Positions 49,425 through 63,657 are shown, counted from the stretch's first letter. The stretch is DNA of 64,000 nucleotides from Acinetobacter sp. ANC 7912 (GCF_039862785.1 NZ_CP156795.1:1736001-1800000), one strand, 5' to 3'. Translations and numbers: made by a program. Notes: generated by a model not told the origin, from the sequence alone.

Positions 49425-50561
49425 TCAACGATGAGTATGAATGGACATCACAATGCCCATACCGGCTAGCATGGCAATTACCGCAGTACCCCCATAGCTC
49501 ATCAACGGTAATGGATCACCAGTGACTGGCAAAATCCCGCTGACCATACCTGAGTTCAGGAACACAAAGAAGAAGAAAGTTAAACCGGTAGCACCAGCAT
49601 ATAGACGGCCAAAGTTATGGAAGCTGTTTAGGCCAATCATCAAACAGCGAATAATAATTGCCATAAACAGGCTGAATAACAGGAACACCCCTATAAAACC
49701 AAACTCTTCTGCATAGGTCGACATGATAAAGTCAGTATGGTGTTCCGGCAGATAACCCAGATGTGACTGGGTTCCCTGTGAATAGCCCTTTCCGGTCATC
49801 CCGCCAGAACCTATTGCAATTTTGGACTGAATAATGTTCCATCCTGCACCTAAAGCATCCGATTCAGGGTCAAACAGGGTCAGGATACGTTTCTTCTGGT
49901 ATTCCTGTAACAAGAACATCCACAGCAAGGGTGCAACAACCGCCAGCGCTCCCATCGCTCCCAAGATCAGACGCCATGACATTCCACTAAGGAATAGTAC
50001 AAAAATCCCTGGAATAATCAGGCCAATATTCAAGTCCGGCTGTAAAGCCACCAGCACAAATGGCACACCCAAAATCACTAAAGATCCGACAATGTCCAGG
50101 AATTTTGGCGGAAATGGCTTACGTGCAAAATACCATGCCATCATCAGTGGCATGGCAAATTTCATCACCTCGCTCGGCTGCATGCTCCCCACACCGGGCA
50201 AAGTAATCCAGCGAGTTGCCCCTAGTCGCCGCTCACCAATCACAAAAACCAGCAACAACATGAAGATCCCGAAAGCATAAAAATATGGGCTTGCCGCCTG
50301 ATAGACTTTTGGTGGTACTTGTGCGCAAATAAACATTAGCACAAAACCAACCCCAAAACTGATCGCCTGACGAATCACCATACTAGAATCTTCAGAAGTG
50401 GCACTATAGACCACCATCAACCCTAGGGCAGCATTCAGTAACAGGAAGCTAAGCAACCAAGGGTCCAGATGGAGTTTGGCCCATCTTGAGGAATCGTGTT
50501 TTATACTCAATCCGTCACGTGCGGACTGCCGTAAAAAACGATACTGCTGTGAAGGTATCAT
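49425..50561 (-). CDS. rodA: Rod shape-determining peptidoglycan glycosyltransferase RodA
   Basis: A 378-residue SEDS-family membrane enzyme that polymerises lipid II for cell elongation. Around ten membrane helices are visible. The family loops RILTLFDPESDALGAGWNIIQSKIAIGSGG and GTQSHLGYLPEHHTDFIMSTYAEEFGFIG, and the final NSGMVSGILPVTGDPLPLMSYGGTA, identify RodA rather than FtsW. The start has no strong ribosome-binding site. It is not next to the PBP2 gene (mrdA) as in E. coli; its nearest neighbour upstream is ispD, 101 bp away. Confidence 0.93.
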   Translation of the reverse strand: MIPSQQYRFLRQSARDGLSIKHDSSRWAKLHLDPWLLSFLLLNAALGLMVVYSATSEDSSMVIRQAISFGVGFVLMFICAQVPPKVYQAASPYFYAFGIFMLLLVFVIGERRLGATRWITLPGVGSMQPSEVMKFAMPLMMAWYFARKPFPPKFLDIVGSLVILGVPFVLVALQPDLNIGLIIPGIFVLFLSGMSWRLILGAMGALAVVAPLLWMFLLQEYQKKRILTLFDPESDALGAGWNIIQSKIAIGSGGMTGKGYSQGTQSHLGYLPEHHTDFIMSTYAEEFGFIGVFLLFSLFMAIIIRCLMIGLNSFHNFGRLYAGATGLTFFFFVFLNSGMVSGILPVTGDPLPLMSYGGTAVIAMLAGMGIVMSIHTHR

Positions 50562-50662
50562 GGGGACTAAAGTTTCAAAATAATCAATGGCGAAATTATA
50601 AGTGAAAGCAATGGCAAATTGAGTACCACTGCCCGATTAATTAAGTATTTGTTCAATTAAAT

Positions 50663-51376
50663 TCAAGACTGCACTGCAAGAATCAGCCGTGCCAGCTCCA
50701 GATCATCAGGATAGGTAATTTTCAGGTTATCCGACCGACCTGGTACGACCTGCACCGCTTCACCGACATGCTCGAGTGCACTGGCTTCATCGGTAATGTT
50801 AGCACCATCGAATAATGCCTGTTCAATAGCGCGTTTCAATTGGCCGAGTTTAACCATTTGCGGGGTTTGCGCCTGCCACAAGGTCGAACGGTCGACTGTC
50901 GCTTCAATATCATGTCCTTGTACTACACGTTTCAATGTGTCACGTACCGGAATGGCTAAAATTGCTGCCTGATCTGTTGCAATTGCAGTATTCACCAGAT
51001 CAATCAGGGAATTTTGGCTAACACATGGGCGTGCTGCGTCATGTACCAAAACCCAGTCATTTTCAGAGGCTATCCCGGTTAGATAATTCAACGCGTTTAA
51101 GACAGAATTTACCCGCTCTGCACCACCTGCACAGAAGTGTGCTTTGTCTTTATTCGAAAATGGTAAAGTTTGAGCTACATCATCCTGACTGCCAATCGCC
51201 AATACATAACCCGTTAGCGGCAATTGATTCAGACGTGCGACCGTATGTTCAAGAACGGATCGTTCCTGAATCATCTGGTATTGTTTAAGCTCTGTTTTGG
51301 AAAATCGGCTACCTGAACCTGCAGCTGGAATAATGGCCCATAATTTATGGTGTGGTTGGAGTTTCAGCTGACTCAT
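50663..51376 (-). CDS. ispD: 2-C-methyl-D-erythritol 4-phosphate cytidylyltransferase
   Basis: Adds CMP to MEP in the third step of the MEP isoprenoid pathway. The glycine-rich CTP-binding loop is AIIPAAGSGSRFSKTELKQY (about residues 14-33), the second signature is VLVHDAARPCVS, and ITDEASALEHVGEAVQVVPGRSDNLKITYPDDL closes the enzyme. Length (237) is normal. Its start lies within the end of ftsB (32-bp overlap), which implies translational coupling. The partner ispF is far away, at 4393-4881. Confidence 0.95.
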   Translation of the reverse strand: MSQLKLQPHHKLWAIIPAAGSGSRFSKTELKQYQMIQERSVLEHTVARLNQLPLTGYVLAIGSQDDVAQTLPFSNKDKAHFCAGGAERVNSVLNALNYLTGIASENDWVLVHDAARPCVSQNSLIDLVNTAIATDQAAILAIPVRDTLKRVVQGHDIEATVDRSTLWQAQTPQMVKLGQLKRAIEQALFDGANITDEASALEHVGEAVQVVPGRSDNLKITYPDDLELARLILAVQS

Positions 51377-51731
51377 TGGTACGCAGGTCTACTTTGGAAT
51401 TTGGATCGAGATAAATCGGTTTATATTGAGTACTGATGGTACTCATCTGAACAAAGGTTTCATGTGGCTTGATCAAGCCCAGGTCCAGACGTGCATGTTC
51501 TTCAATGGCTTCTACCCCATTTTTCAGGTCATACACTTCAGCTGCCAGAACGCGATTGCGCTCTTTCAGTTCTTCATTCAGTTCTATTTGTTGTTGTATT
51601 TTCTGTGTCAGTGCCTGATGGTCACGATAACCACCTTCACCAAACCAGTATAAATATTGAAACCCTGCGATCACAAGGATCGCAAGGCCCAACAGTACTT
51701 TACTCATCAAAGAGTCGAATACATTTAACAT
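51345..51731 (-). CDS. ftsB: Cell division protein FtsB
   Basis: A 128-residue bitopic divisome protein that complexes with FtsL and FtsQ. A membrane helix lies at about residues 9-28 (MSKVLLGLAILVIAGFQYLY), followed by a periplasmic coiled coil rich in E, Q and L (HQALTQKIQQQIELNEELKERNRVLAAEVYDLKNG). EHARLDLGLIKPHETFVQ is the conserved FtsB end motif. The tail beyond about residue 95 is longer than in E. coli FtsB. It sits between eno (13 bp) and ispD (overlapping), as in many gammaproteobacteria. Confidence 0.93.
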   Translation of the reverse strand: MLNVFDSLMSKVLLGLAILVIAGFQYLYWFGEGGYRDHQALTQKIQQQIELNEELKERNRVLAAEVYDLKNGVEAIEEHARLDLGLIKPHETFVQMSTISTQYKPIYLDPNSKVDLRTNESAETPTTP

Positions 51732-51744
51732 TGACGATAGTCGC

Positions 51745-53052
<1,308 letters not shown>

Positions 53053-53095
53053 TTAAAAGAGCTGCGTTTTCACGGCAGCTCAAGGGGGTACATTC

Positions 53096-53953
<858 letters not shown>

Positions 53954-53983
53954 TTAAACTTCCTAGTTGTGTCCTAACACCAA

Positions 53984-55768
<1,785 letters not shown>

Positions 55769-55848
55769 TTAGAGGAAGTTCGGATCATTTCTATCATGCA
55801 AATTACTGCTATAATAGAATAATCCCATCTACATTTACGTATGAAGTA

Positions 55849-56310
55849 ATGATGAATAAGAAACTTTTAATCTGTGGCGCGCTTGCAACCGGACTTTTAC
55901 TCACGGCATGTGTCAAGAAAGAAGCTCCAAAGGAAGAGGAACAGACTGAAGTTGCAGCATCGGAAGCAACACCAGTACAACAACCTGCATTAGAAACACA
56001 AAGCGCAGATCAGGATCAGCCTTTAATTGAAGAAGTGCCTGAAACAGTTGAAGTCATTCGTGAGGAAACTCCAAATACAACGACTGAAATTCGTCGCGAA
56101 ACCCGCCCTGCAGAATCAAATTTAGCTCCAGTGCAAGCGCCTTCTGCTCCAGCGCAATCAGCACCAGCAGCGTCTCAGCCAGCGCAAGCACCTAAAGCGA
56201 AAGATACTGAGACTGAATACAAGCCTAAAACCAATTCAAGTTCAGCACAGTCTGAAGATGATGCCGTGGCAGACGCTATTGCTGCTGCAACACCAGCGTT
56301 GGATAACTAA
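55849..56310 (+). CDS. Low-complexity lipoprotein, function unknown
   Basis: A 153-residue protein with a lipoprotein signal peptide and lipobox LLTAC (Cys21, LLLTAC). The mature part is strongly biased: many E, A, P, Q, T and S residues, with APVQAPSAPAQSAPAASQPAQAPKA around residues 93-117. It is likely an extended, disordered linker attached to a membrane by its lipid. No domain is recognised. ATG 55849 or 55852 could be the start; neither has a strong ribosome-binding site. It ends at a bidirectional terminator whose other side contains the stop codon of the YheT-like gene. Confidence 0.7.
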   Translation: MMNKKLLICGALATGLLLTACVKKEAPKEEEQTEVAASEATPVQQPALETQSADQDQPLIEEVPETVEVIREETPNTTTEIRRETRPAESNLAPVQAPSAPAQSAPAASQPAQAPKAKDTETEYKPKTNSSSAQSEDDAVADAIAAATPALDN

Positions 56311-56339
56311 TTTATTAAAAACCAGTAAATTAGATATGC

Positions 56340-56370
56340 AAAAAAACCCAGCTTATGCTGGGTTTTTTAA
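56340..56370. terminator. Bidirectional terminator overlapping the YheT-like stop codon
   Basis: AAAAAAACCCAGC, TTAT, GCTGGGTTTTTT forms a strong stem. The last codons (LKNPA and stop) of the minus-strand hydrolase lie inside it. Confidence 0.92.
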
Positions 56371-57534
56371 TGCGAGATAGACAGGTTCTTCTTCAGAATT
56401 AGCAGCTGGCTCAAGCACAGCTTCTTTTTCTATCTTTATTGCTTTCGATGACAGTTGTAATAGATATTGCGCCATCAGACGGGTCGCCCAGGATTCAGTT
56501 TTCATCAGACCTTCATAAAAACCGCAATGCCCGCCTTTCTTGGTGGTAATCACCATGATATTTGGCATCGCGCGAATCTTGTCCTTATAAGGCTCTAAAT
56601 TATTGATATGACAAACTGGATCATCCTCTGCATTGAGAATCATCAATGGGATTTTGACATTTTCAAACACATAAATCGGATTGGTAGCCTTGGTATAGCT
56701 CTCATAGTCATCATAACCCGCCAACTGAAAATAAAGCTTTTCGAAGTCTGCCAGATCCTTGACAGAAAGCAGCTGTTCCCAAGTCGGAATGCTTTTCCAG
56801 ACTTCCTGGTAGGGATGAATAAATTTTTCTAACAGTTTCTTGGCCATGTACTTGCTATAGAATGGATGCACATAGGCAAAACCAGTTTCGGTGTTATAGC
56901 CCGGGCAAAGCGCAAAAGCAGCTTTGAGTGGTGTCTTCTCTCCTTCTTCTCCAAGATAGCGGACGAGCAAACCAGTACCCGCTGAGGAACCGACACCATA
57001 TAAGTCAGACTGCGGGAATTTATTCTGAATATAACTTAATTGTTCACGCAAATCCTGGGTAGAACCAAACAGATTGATTTTCGGCACGGGCATTGGCAAA
57101 TCAGCATGGCCACGGCGCAAACACAGCGCGACACGCCAACCGGTGTATAAGTGTAAATCCCGAACCAGCTCACCCATGGATTCTGGCGTGCCAGTAATCG
57201 TATGTAACAGCACAATCGTTGGTGTATCTGCTGGCAGGTTCAGCCCATACCAGGCAATCCCGGTAATACCGCCATCCGACATATTGAGCTGTTCAAGTGC
57301 ATCATATTTTAATTTGATGCGTTTCTTTCTAATTAGATCGAAATACAGAATATGGGCATGCGCATTGGACAGCCACGGCGTCGGTCGGTACTTCTGTTTC
57401 AACTGTGGAAGACGATCAATCAGATCCTGAAATACCCCATTTGGATTGTAATAAAGCGTGGGCGTATCTGCGCCGATCAAACGATCAAAATACTCACCTG
57501 AAAGCTGAACTGCTTTTTTTATCAACATTTTCAT
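56353..57534 (-). CDS. Alpha/beta hydrolase, YheT family (COG0429)
   Basis: A 393-residue alpha/beta hydrolase of the YheT/Emb8 type. The stretch RPTPWLSNAHAHILYFDLIR precedes the fold, GVGSSAGTGLLVRYLGEEG is the nucleophile elbow region, a catalytic aspartate is probably in LNAEDDPVC, and TKKGGHCGFYEG carries the histidine. Activity is probably esterase or acyltransferase; the substrate is unknown. ATG 57534 (MKMLIKK) with GGAAAG upstream is a better start than 57546. Its stop codon falls inside the terminator hairpin. Confidence 0.85.
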   Translation of the reverse strand: MKMLIKKAVQLSGEYFDRLIGADTPTLYYNPNGVFQDLIDRLPQLKQKYRPTPWLSNAHAHILYFDLIRKKRIKLKYDALEQLNMSDGGITGIAWYGLNLPADTPTIVLLHTITGTPESMGELVRDLHLYTGWRVALCLRRGHADLPMPVPKINLFGSTQDLREQLSYIQNKFPQSDLYGVGSSAGTGLLVRYLGEEGEKTPLKAAFALCPGYNTETGFAYVHPFYSKYMAKKLLEKFIHPYQEVWKSIPTWEQLLSVKDLADFEKLYFQLAGYDDYESYTKATNPIYVFENVKIPLMILNAEDDPVCHINNLEPYKDKIRAMPNIMVITTKKGGHCGFYEGLMKTESWATRLMAQYLLQLSSKAIKIEKEAVLEPAANSEEEPVYLALKNPA

Positions 57535-57635
57535 TTGTCTTTCCATCCAGTTATCCTTCAGTGACTAACAAATTTCATGCCGGTTTGTATGATTGCTCCT
57601 GACTACGCCTACCTTTATTCTCAAGTTGTTTCTGT

Positions 57636-58046
57636 TCAGACTTTTTGCTGAAAGGCCATCATGCGTTGACCCATTTGCGCTGCCAGAGCTTCAAGTCCTG
57701 ACTTCGGTCGAATCATCACTTCAAAATCGATAATTTTGCCGTCGTCATTAAATTGAATCATATCAACACCCTTTAGTTTCTTATCCCCCACATTTGCCGA
57801 AAATTCAAGCACAATATGGTTACCATCTTCCGAATAGGACGTCCGGTGATAGGTAAAATTCTCAAATACCTGGATCACATTAGTCAGAATGAAAAAGACG
57901 ACAGGCTTACCCAAATATGGATTAAAAGCTACAGGCGAACGAAATACCACTTCATCTGCTAGCAGTTCATTCAGGATATTCATGTCACGGCTCTCTAGCA
58001 TTTCGTGCCAGCGTGCAAGTGAGGTTTGGGTAGTTTCTAGGGTCAT
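57636..58046 (-). CDS. SnoaL-like/NTF2-fold protein
   Basis: A 136-residue protein of the NTF2/SnoaL-like superfamily: LARWHEMLESRDMNILNELLADEVVFRSPVAFNPYLGKP at the start and FNDDGKIIDFEVMIRPKSGLEALAAQMG at the end. The superfamily includes ketosteroid isomerases and polyketide cyclases as well as non-catalytic proteins. Function here is unassigned. AAGGA lies about eight bases before the start. It is about 100 bp downstream of the YheT-like gene's start and on the same strand. Confidence 0.8.
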   Translation of the reverse strand: MTLETTQTSLARWHEMLESRDMNILNELLADEVVFRSPVAFNPYLGKPVVFFILTNVIQVFENFTYHRTSYSEDGNHIVLEFSANVGDKKLKGVDMIQFNDDGKIIDFEVMIRPKSGLEALAAQMGQRMMAFQQKV

Positions 58047-58091
58047 TTTTGGGGTCCTTTTTTATTTTAGTATTTTTAATTAAGTAGAGTG

Positions 58092-58178
58092 CCCCTTTGT
58101 AAAAGGGGGATTTAGGGGGATTCATATATTTAATAGTTAAATCCTCTCCCTAACCCTCTCCTTTGATAAAGGAGAGGG
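58092..58178. repeat. Pair of related palindromic repeats in inverted orientation
   Basis: Two hairpins lie close together: CCCCTTT-GTA-AAAGGGG (58092-58108) and CCCTCTCCTTT-GAT-AAAGGAGAGGG (58154-58178). Adjacent sequences, AATCCCCCTAAATCCCCC on the complementary side of the first and AAATCCTCTCCCTAACCCTC in the second, look like diverged copies facing opposite directions, as in REP doublets. It lies between fadH and a SnoaL-like gene, in the 3' intergenic region. Confidence 0.7.
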
Positions 58179-58251
58179 AACGTTGTGGAGCAACTTTCTT
58201 ACATTACAATAAGTATGGAAACAAACATCATCATATAAAAGTACTTATTAA

Positions 58252-60285
<2,034 letters not shown>

Positions 60286-60352
60286 TTAGCGTGCCTGTTT
60301 AGCTGGCTATTTTTATCCTTGCCGATATGGAAATACCCTCATTCATCGGCTT

Positions 60353-60414
60353 TTATGCAACTTGTTGCAATAACTTATAGTTCAGAATTGCATTTTATGC
60401 AACATGTTGCATAA
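60353..60414. promoter_or_regulatory. Two palindromic operators between fadH and a PadR gene
   Basis: TGCAACTTGTTGCA (60356-60369, near-palindrome with TTA/TAA flanks) and TTATGCAACATGTTGCATAA (60395-60414, perfect 20-bp palindrome) share the core TGCAAC-N2-GTTGCA. Their centres are 42 bp apart, four helical turns. They sit in the divergent promoter region and are the likely targets of the adjacent PadR protein. Confidence 0.78.
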
Positions 60415-60444
60415 TAATCCTGAGTCATTTTTTCTGAGACGTTT

Positions 60445-60996
60445 ATGTCTTTATCGCATGTTCTATTGACCAGTTTGCTGGAAAAACCAAGTACCGGTAT
60501 TGAGTTAGGACGCCGTTTTGACCGTTCGATGGGCTTTTTCTGGAATGCGACCCATCAGCAGATCTATCGTGAACTGAATGCCATGTTACAAAAAGGCTGG
60601 ATCTCGACCATTGAAGATGAGGACAGTGGCTCACGCAAAAAGACCTATCAGGTCGAACGTCCCGGGCGTGAAGAACTAGCCAACTGGATGCTGCAACAAA
60701 GTCCACCAGCCCAGCTACGCGAAGAACTGATGGTGCGCTTACGCGCTGAAGCCCAACTTGGCAGTAATACCATTCTGCCGGAACTAGAACGTCATCTGGA
60801 GCTGCACCGGGAAAAACTGAATATTTACCAGCAAATTTTCACTAAAGATTTTGCAACAGCTGACGAACAGAACCGCACCTTGTATATTCATAAAATGATT
60901 CTGCAACTCGGCATCGACCTGGAAGAAGGTTGGATTGCCTGGTTAGAAACCATTATTCCAAAATTAAAACAATTCAATGATGCAGCTACTAGCTAG
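60445..60996 (+). CDS. PadR-family transcriptional regulator
   Basis: A 183-residue winged-helix repressor. The N-terminal HTH is SLSHVLLTSLLEKPSTGIELGRRFDRSMGFFW (about residues 2-33), followed by NATHQQIYRELNAMLQKGWI, the PadR wing pattern (YPxLxxLExxGLI-like). The C-terminal region from about 90 is a long helix that mediates dimerisation. The gene is divergent from fadH, with two palindromic operators in between, and is followed 24 bp later by a hydrolase gene. It is a good candidate to regulate both fadH and its own operon. Confidence 0.9.
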   Translation: MSLSHVLLTSLLEKPSTGIELGRRFDRSMGFFWNATHQQIYRELNAMLQKGWISTIEDEDSGSRKKTYQVERPGREELANWMLQQSPPAQLREELMVRLRAEAQLGSNTILPELERHLELHREKLNIYQQIFTKDFATADEQNRTLYIHKMILQLGIDLEEGWIAWLETIIPKLKQFNDAATS

Positions 60997-61020
60997 CATA
61001 GAACAAAAAGGACTCAGTCT

Positions 61021-61950
61021 ATGTCATATTACAAAATGCCTGACGGCGAAATGCTTTTTGTACGCGAATATGGACAGGGTCAGCCCGTACTGGTGTTGTC
61101 TGGTCTTGGGATGTTGAGCTGGCAATGGGCCGCTTTCCTGTATCCACACCGGCACCAGTTCCGCTTTATTATTCCAGAATGGCGCGGTTTTGGCGCTTCC
61201 AGTGATTGCAAGATTCCCGATATGGATGCGATTTCTAGTCACTGGCTGGATGTACAATCCGTAATGCAGCAGTTAAATCTGGATAAGGTGATTGTGATCG
61301 CCTATTCGATGGGCGCGACAACCGCCATGCATGGCATGCAGTATGCAGATTTTGCCGAACATGTGACTGCCTATCTGCATATTGACCAGACGCCAAAAAT
61401 CCCAGTCGATGACAGCTGGGCTTATGGCCTGTTTGGAGAACATCATCCGGTCTTTATTTCTCTTTTGACCCAGATTTCCGAATTACTGGCACAGCATCAG
61501 GATGTGAAATACATTAAAGATCTGGACAGCAACACCCGTCATCAGATCGCCAGACTCTGGCTACAGTTTATTGGCCTGCAAAATAACAATAAATATAGCC
61601 TGAAAGCCTTTGAATGGATTCTCAATCAGCCACGTCTACAAAGTCTGTTACTGCCATCGAATCGGGTCGATTATATGGCTTGGTATATCAATAATTATCT
61701 TTATCACAGGGAAGATTACCGTGCTGCAATTCAGAAACTGCAATGTCCAGTGACATTCCTGAGTGGTGCACAATCCAAACTCTATCCAGTTGAAGGCCAA
61801 ACCCTAGTTGCGCAAAGTATCCCACACGCCAAACAGGTTCGTTTTGAAAAATCCGGGCATACCCCGCTGCTGACTGAACCAGTCAAATTCGGTAAGGAAA
61901 TCGCAGCCTTCTTAAAAGGCAATGCGAACCAAAACAATCAGGCAGCTTGA
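61021..61950 (+). CDS. Alpha/beta hydrolase
   Basis: A 309-residue alpha/beta hydrolase. The strand-loop VLVLSGLGMLSWQWAAFLY precedes the fold's core, the nucleophile elbow is VIAYSMGATTA (Ser near residue 98), and KSGHTPLLTEP carries the catalytic histidine near residue 281. Function could be esterase, lactonase or dehalogenase-like; the sequence does not decide. It follows the PadR gene by 24 bp and precedes the sirtuin gene by 17 bp, suggesting an operon padR-hydrolase-sirtuin. Confidence 0.87.
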   Translation: MSYYKMPDGEMLFVREYGQGQPVLVLSGLGMLSWQWAAFLYPHRHQFRFIIPEWRGFGASSDCKIPDMDAISSHWLDVQSVMQQLNLDKVIVIAYSMGATTAMHGMQYADFAEHVTAYLHIDQTPKIPVDDSWAYGLFGEHHPVFISLLTQISELLAQHQDVKYIKDLDSNTRHQIARLWLQFIGLQNNNKYSLKAFEWILNQPRLQSLLLPSNRVDYMAWYINNYLYHREDYRAAIQKLQCPVTFLSGAQSKLYPVEGQTLVAQSIPHAKQVRFEKSGHTPLLTEPVKFGKEIAAFLKGNANQNNQAA

Positions 61951-61967
61951 AAGCGTAAGGAAACAAA

Positions 61968-62675
61968 ATGAAAAAACTGGTGTTCTTCTCAGGTGCTGGC
62001 ATGAGTGCCGAAAGCGGTATTAATACCTTCCGTGATAGTGATGGTTTATGGGAACAGCATCGCGTAGAAGATGTCGCAACACCGGATGCTTGGCGATGTA
62101 ATCCTGCATTGGTACAGCGTTTCTATAATGAACGGCGCAAAAAGATCCTTGCTGCACAACCGAATGCCGCACATCAACTCATTGCTGAATTGGAAGATAC
62201 CTATGACGTGCATGTAATTACCCAGAATATTGATGATCTGCATGAACGTGCTGGTAGTTCGAATGTTATTCACCTGCATGGCAATATCCGTCTTGCGAAA
62301 ACTTCCGGACCGAAAGCCCAATACACCACCGAGTTTTATCCAATTGAAGGGGCTGAGCTGGATCTCAATAAACACTTCTGCAAGGATGGCTATCCGCTAC
62401 GACCGCATGTGGTCTGGTTTGGTGAAGCGGTGCCAGCTTATGAAGAAGCTCAGGATTGTGTACAGGATGCCGATATTTTTATCGTGATAGGTACCAGCTT
62501 ACAGGTCTATCCGGTCGCTGGTTTGGTGCAGGAAATTCCACCGAATTGCACGGCTTACTATATTGATCCCAAAGCCAATCAGCAGCACTTACCTCCTCAG
62601 TTCGAAAAGATTGCCATGACAGCGACTCAGGGCATGCAATATCTCAAAGATAAGCTACTGAATGAAGTTGCATAA
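61968..62675 (+). CDS. cobB: Sir2-family NAD-dependent protein deacylase, zinc-ligand-poor
   Basis: A 235-residue sirtuin. NAD motifs are FFSGAGMSAESGINTFRD (residues 6-23) and TQNIDDLHERAG (85-96), the catalytic histidine is His104 in HLHG, and RPHVVWFGE is canonical. Tyr53 and Arg56 in RFYNERR match the pair that favours succinyl/malonyl groups in CobB and SIRT5. The segment where four zinc cysteines normally lie (about 107-145, KTSGPKAQYTTEFY...) has only Cys138, so the zinc ribbon is missing, as in some Bacteroidetes-type sirtuins. AAGGAAACAAA precedes the start. It is 17 bp after the hydrolase gene. Confidence 0.87.
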   Translation: MKKLVFFSGAGMSAESGINTFRDSDGLWEQHRVEDVATPDAWRCNPALVQRFYNERRKKILAAQPNAAHQLIAELEDTYDVHVITQNIDDLHERAGSSNVIHLHGNIRLAKTSGPKAQYTTEFYPIEGAELDLNKHFCKDGYPLRPHVVWFGEAVPAYEEAQDCVQDADIFIVIGTSLQVYPVAGLVQEIPPNCTAYYIDPKANQQHLPPQFEKIAMTATQGMQYLKDKLLNEVA

Positions 62676-62706
62676 GTGATAAAAAACAAAGTCTGCATTG
62701 ACACCA

Positions 62707-62741
62707 CGCAACAATGTATTTTTAATCCCTTCATTGTTGCG
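62707..62741. promoter_or_regulatory. Perfect inverted repeat upstream of the LysR gene
   Basis: CGCAACAATG (62707-62716) and CATTGTTGCG (62732-62741) are exact complements separated by 15 bases. They end 16 bp before the LysR start and could be an autoregulatory LysR-type binding site. No U-tract follows, so a terminator for the preceding sirtuin gene is less likely. Confidence 0.55.
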
Positions 62742-62757
62742 TAAATGGAATGAACTA

Positions 62758-63657
62758 ATGCTGACGGACCTAGATGATTTTTATTGTTTTGCTCAAGTAG
62801 TCGAACATGGCGGTTTTAGTGCTGCAGAACGTGCCACAGACATTCCGAAATCTAAACTCAGTCGCCGGGTCTATAATCTGGAAGAACGTCTGGGTGTCCG
62901 TCTGATTCAGCGCAGTTCTCGCCATTTTGCCGTGACTGATATTGGCATGAATATTTACCGTCATGCCCAAGTCATGCTGAATGCCGCCCAAGCAGCCCAT
63001 GATCTGGTCGATCATCTAAGTACAGAACCACGCGGCACGATTAAACTCAGCCTGCCCGTTTCCATCGCACAAAACGAAATGGCACGGATCCTTCCAGCCT
63101 TTTTAAAACAATATCCTGAAATCAAGATTCAGATGATGGTCACCAACCGTCGGGTCGATATTATTAATGAAGGTTTTGATATTGCCCTACGTGTTCGTTC
63201 CAGTCTGGATGATGATCCAAATCTGGTGATCCGTCAGTTCGACCAGATCGAGCAGCATCTGTTTGCCAGTCAAGGTTATCTGAATGAATTTGGTCACTTG
63301 AAAAATCCGGAAGAGCTCTCTGAGCATAAAATCCTGAGTATGGCGGAAGAACATACTGAACAATACTTGGTGCTCCATAACAGCACGCAGGAACAGAAAA
63401 AGATTCGGATTACGCCAACAGTCCTCGGCTCTGACCTAAACATGCTGGCCCAACTGGCGGCATCTGGTTGTGGCATTACCCTGTTACCGGATAACGTGGT
63501 GCAGCAATATGTGGAACGTGGTGAATTGGTACGAGTATTGCCGGAATGGAAAGCAGCGCATGGGATTTTCCATATGGTCTATCCATCCCGTCGTGGACTA
63601 TTACCAGCTGTGCGGGTATTTATTGATTATCTGGTAGCACATTTACATCACGCTTAA
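62758..63657 (+). CDS. LysR-family transcriptional regulator
   Basis: A 299-residue regulator. The HTH lies in LDDFYCFAQVVEHGGFSAAERATDIPKSKLSRRVYNLEERLGVRLIQRSSRHFAVTDIG (about residues 4-62). The effector-binding domain begins near LPVSIAQNEMARILPAFLKQYPEIKIQMMVTNRRVDI. The pattern SRRVYNLEERLGVRLIQRSSRHF matches the DsdC/YafC-like group. ATG 62758 (MLTDLDD) is preceded by GGAATGA; the frame extends back to a TTG at 62698. It sits 82 bp after the sirtuin gene. The target is unknown. Confidence 0.92.
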   Translation: MLTDLDDFYCFAQVVEHGGFSAAERATDIPKSKLSRRVYNLEERLGVRLIQRSSRHFAVTDIGMNIYRHAQVMLNAAQAAHDLVDHLSTEPRGTIKLSLPVSIAQNEMARILPAFLKQYPEIKIQMMVTNRRVDIINEGFDIALRVRSSLDDDPNLVIRQFDQIEQHLFASQGYLNEFGHLKNPEELSEHKILSMAEEHTEQYLVLHNSTQEQKKIRITPTVLGSDLNMLAQLAASGCGITLLPDNVVQQYVERGELVRVLPEWKAAHGIFHMVYPSRRGLLPAVRVFIDYLVAHLHHA

